From contig CAIVEA010000835.1 in assembly GCA_903904765.1 (NCBI GenBank), forward strand, positions 1-5,523: a stretch of DNA of 5,523 nt, read 5' to 3'. The DNA is from an uncultured Chloroflexota bacterium. Its GTDB lineage: Bacteria; Chloroflexota; Anaerolineae; Aggregatilineales; Phototrophicaceae. Both the position numbers and the translations under genes were made by a program. How positions within the stretch are numbered: position 1 is the first letter of the stretch; each line of letters starts with the position of its first letter. The notes under the pieces were generated by a model. That model saw only the letters and a list, made by a program, of their open reading frames with translations. It was not told the DNA's origin and ran no database searches. Shown piece by piece: positions 5,445 through 5,523 of this stretch.

Positions 5445-5523
5445 AATGGATACTGCTTGCATCCGAAAAACTTGCGTGTTCTGGCTTCTGTGGACACAAT
5501 CAAATGGCTTAACTAAAACTCAC

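Larger units (their letters stand above)
5200..5523. other. Non-coding region upstream of the transporter operon
   Basis: No sizeable gene is visible here. From left to right it holds the binding-protein ribosome site, about 60 bases without obvious structure, the terminator, the competing hairpins, the small Cys-rich frame, the candidate promoter and the short repeats. The outermost bases (about 5465-5523) show nothing recognisable. TCAGCGCG is directly repeated at 5302-5309 and 5324-5331 between the two leader hairpins. A plus-strand frame from an ATG at 5446 stays open to the window edge but lacks a convincing ribosome site. Confidence 0.7.

Noticed and set aside
5446..5523. Plus-strand frame from the ATG at 5446, open to the window edge (26 codons), possibly a divergent gene
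   Set aside because: It has no convincing Shine-Dalgarno, no recognisable sequence and too little length to judge. Sequence beyond the right edge would settle it.
5304..5523. T-box or other known riboswitch in the leader
   Set aside because: I see no T-box consensus (UGGNACCGCG-like) and recognise no other riboswitch core. An Infernal search against Rfam would be the decisive test.
1..5523. CRISPR arrays, insertion sequences, tRNA or rRNA genes
   Set aside because: No regularly spaced repeats, transposase-like frames, terminal inverted repeats or cloverleaf-type sequences were found by reading both strands.

Overview
The window reads as a bacterial chromosome segment with five protein-coding genes in two convergent blocks and a 324-base non-coding stretch at the right end. 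Base composition is moderate by eye. The closest fit is a Chloroflexota (Anaerolineae-like) bacterium. The main reason is the substrate-binding protein, with its short basic N-terminus, long hydrophobic core and VAA/QEG export site instead of a lipoprotein cysteine. This placement is an inference from style, not a proof; a marker-gene or protein search would be needed.

Left block (+ strand, 1-1675): the 3' part of a gene for a stand-alone LON substrate-binding-domain protein, cut by the window edge, is followed after 4 bases by a complete RlmD/TrmA-family RNA m5U methyltransferase with a TRAM domain, Fe-S cysteines and all catalytic motifs. The two are probably co-transcribed.

Right block (- strand, read from 5199 down to 1679): a family-5 peptide-type ABC substrate-binding protein, then the DppB/OppB-type and DppC/OppC-type permeases. 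The binding protein would capture a peptide-like solute outside the cell and the two permeases would form the channel. No ATPase gene is present: the operon stops 3 bases from the methyltransferase gene, so the DppD/DppF-type ATPases must be encoded elsewhere. A strong hairpin with no U-tract lies between the binding-protein and first permease genes, as expected where the binding protein is made in excess.

Right end (5200-5523): the leader of the transporter operon. It has a textbook intrinsic terminator on the operon's own strand, 72 bases ahead of the binding-protein start codon. Just upstream are a second hairpin, a sequence that could pair with the terminator's 5' arm as an antiterminator, and a 19-codon reading frame with four Cys codons that ends in the upstream hairpin. 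Together these resemble a transcription attenuator that could respond to cysteine supply. The terminator is clear; the leader peptide and the cysteine link are hypotheses. This leader is the most interesting part of the window. The genes themselves are ordinary members of well-known families.
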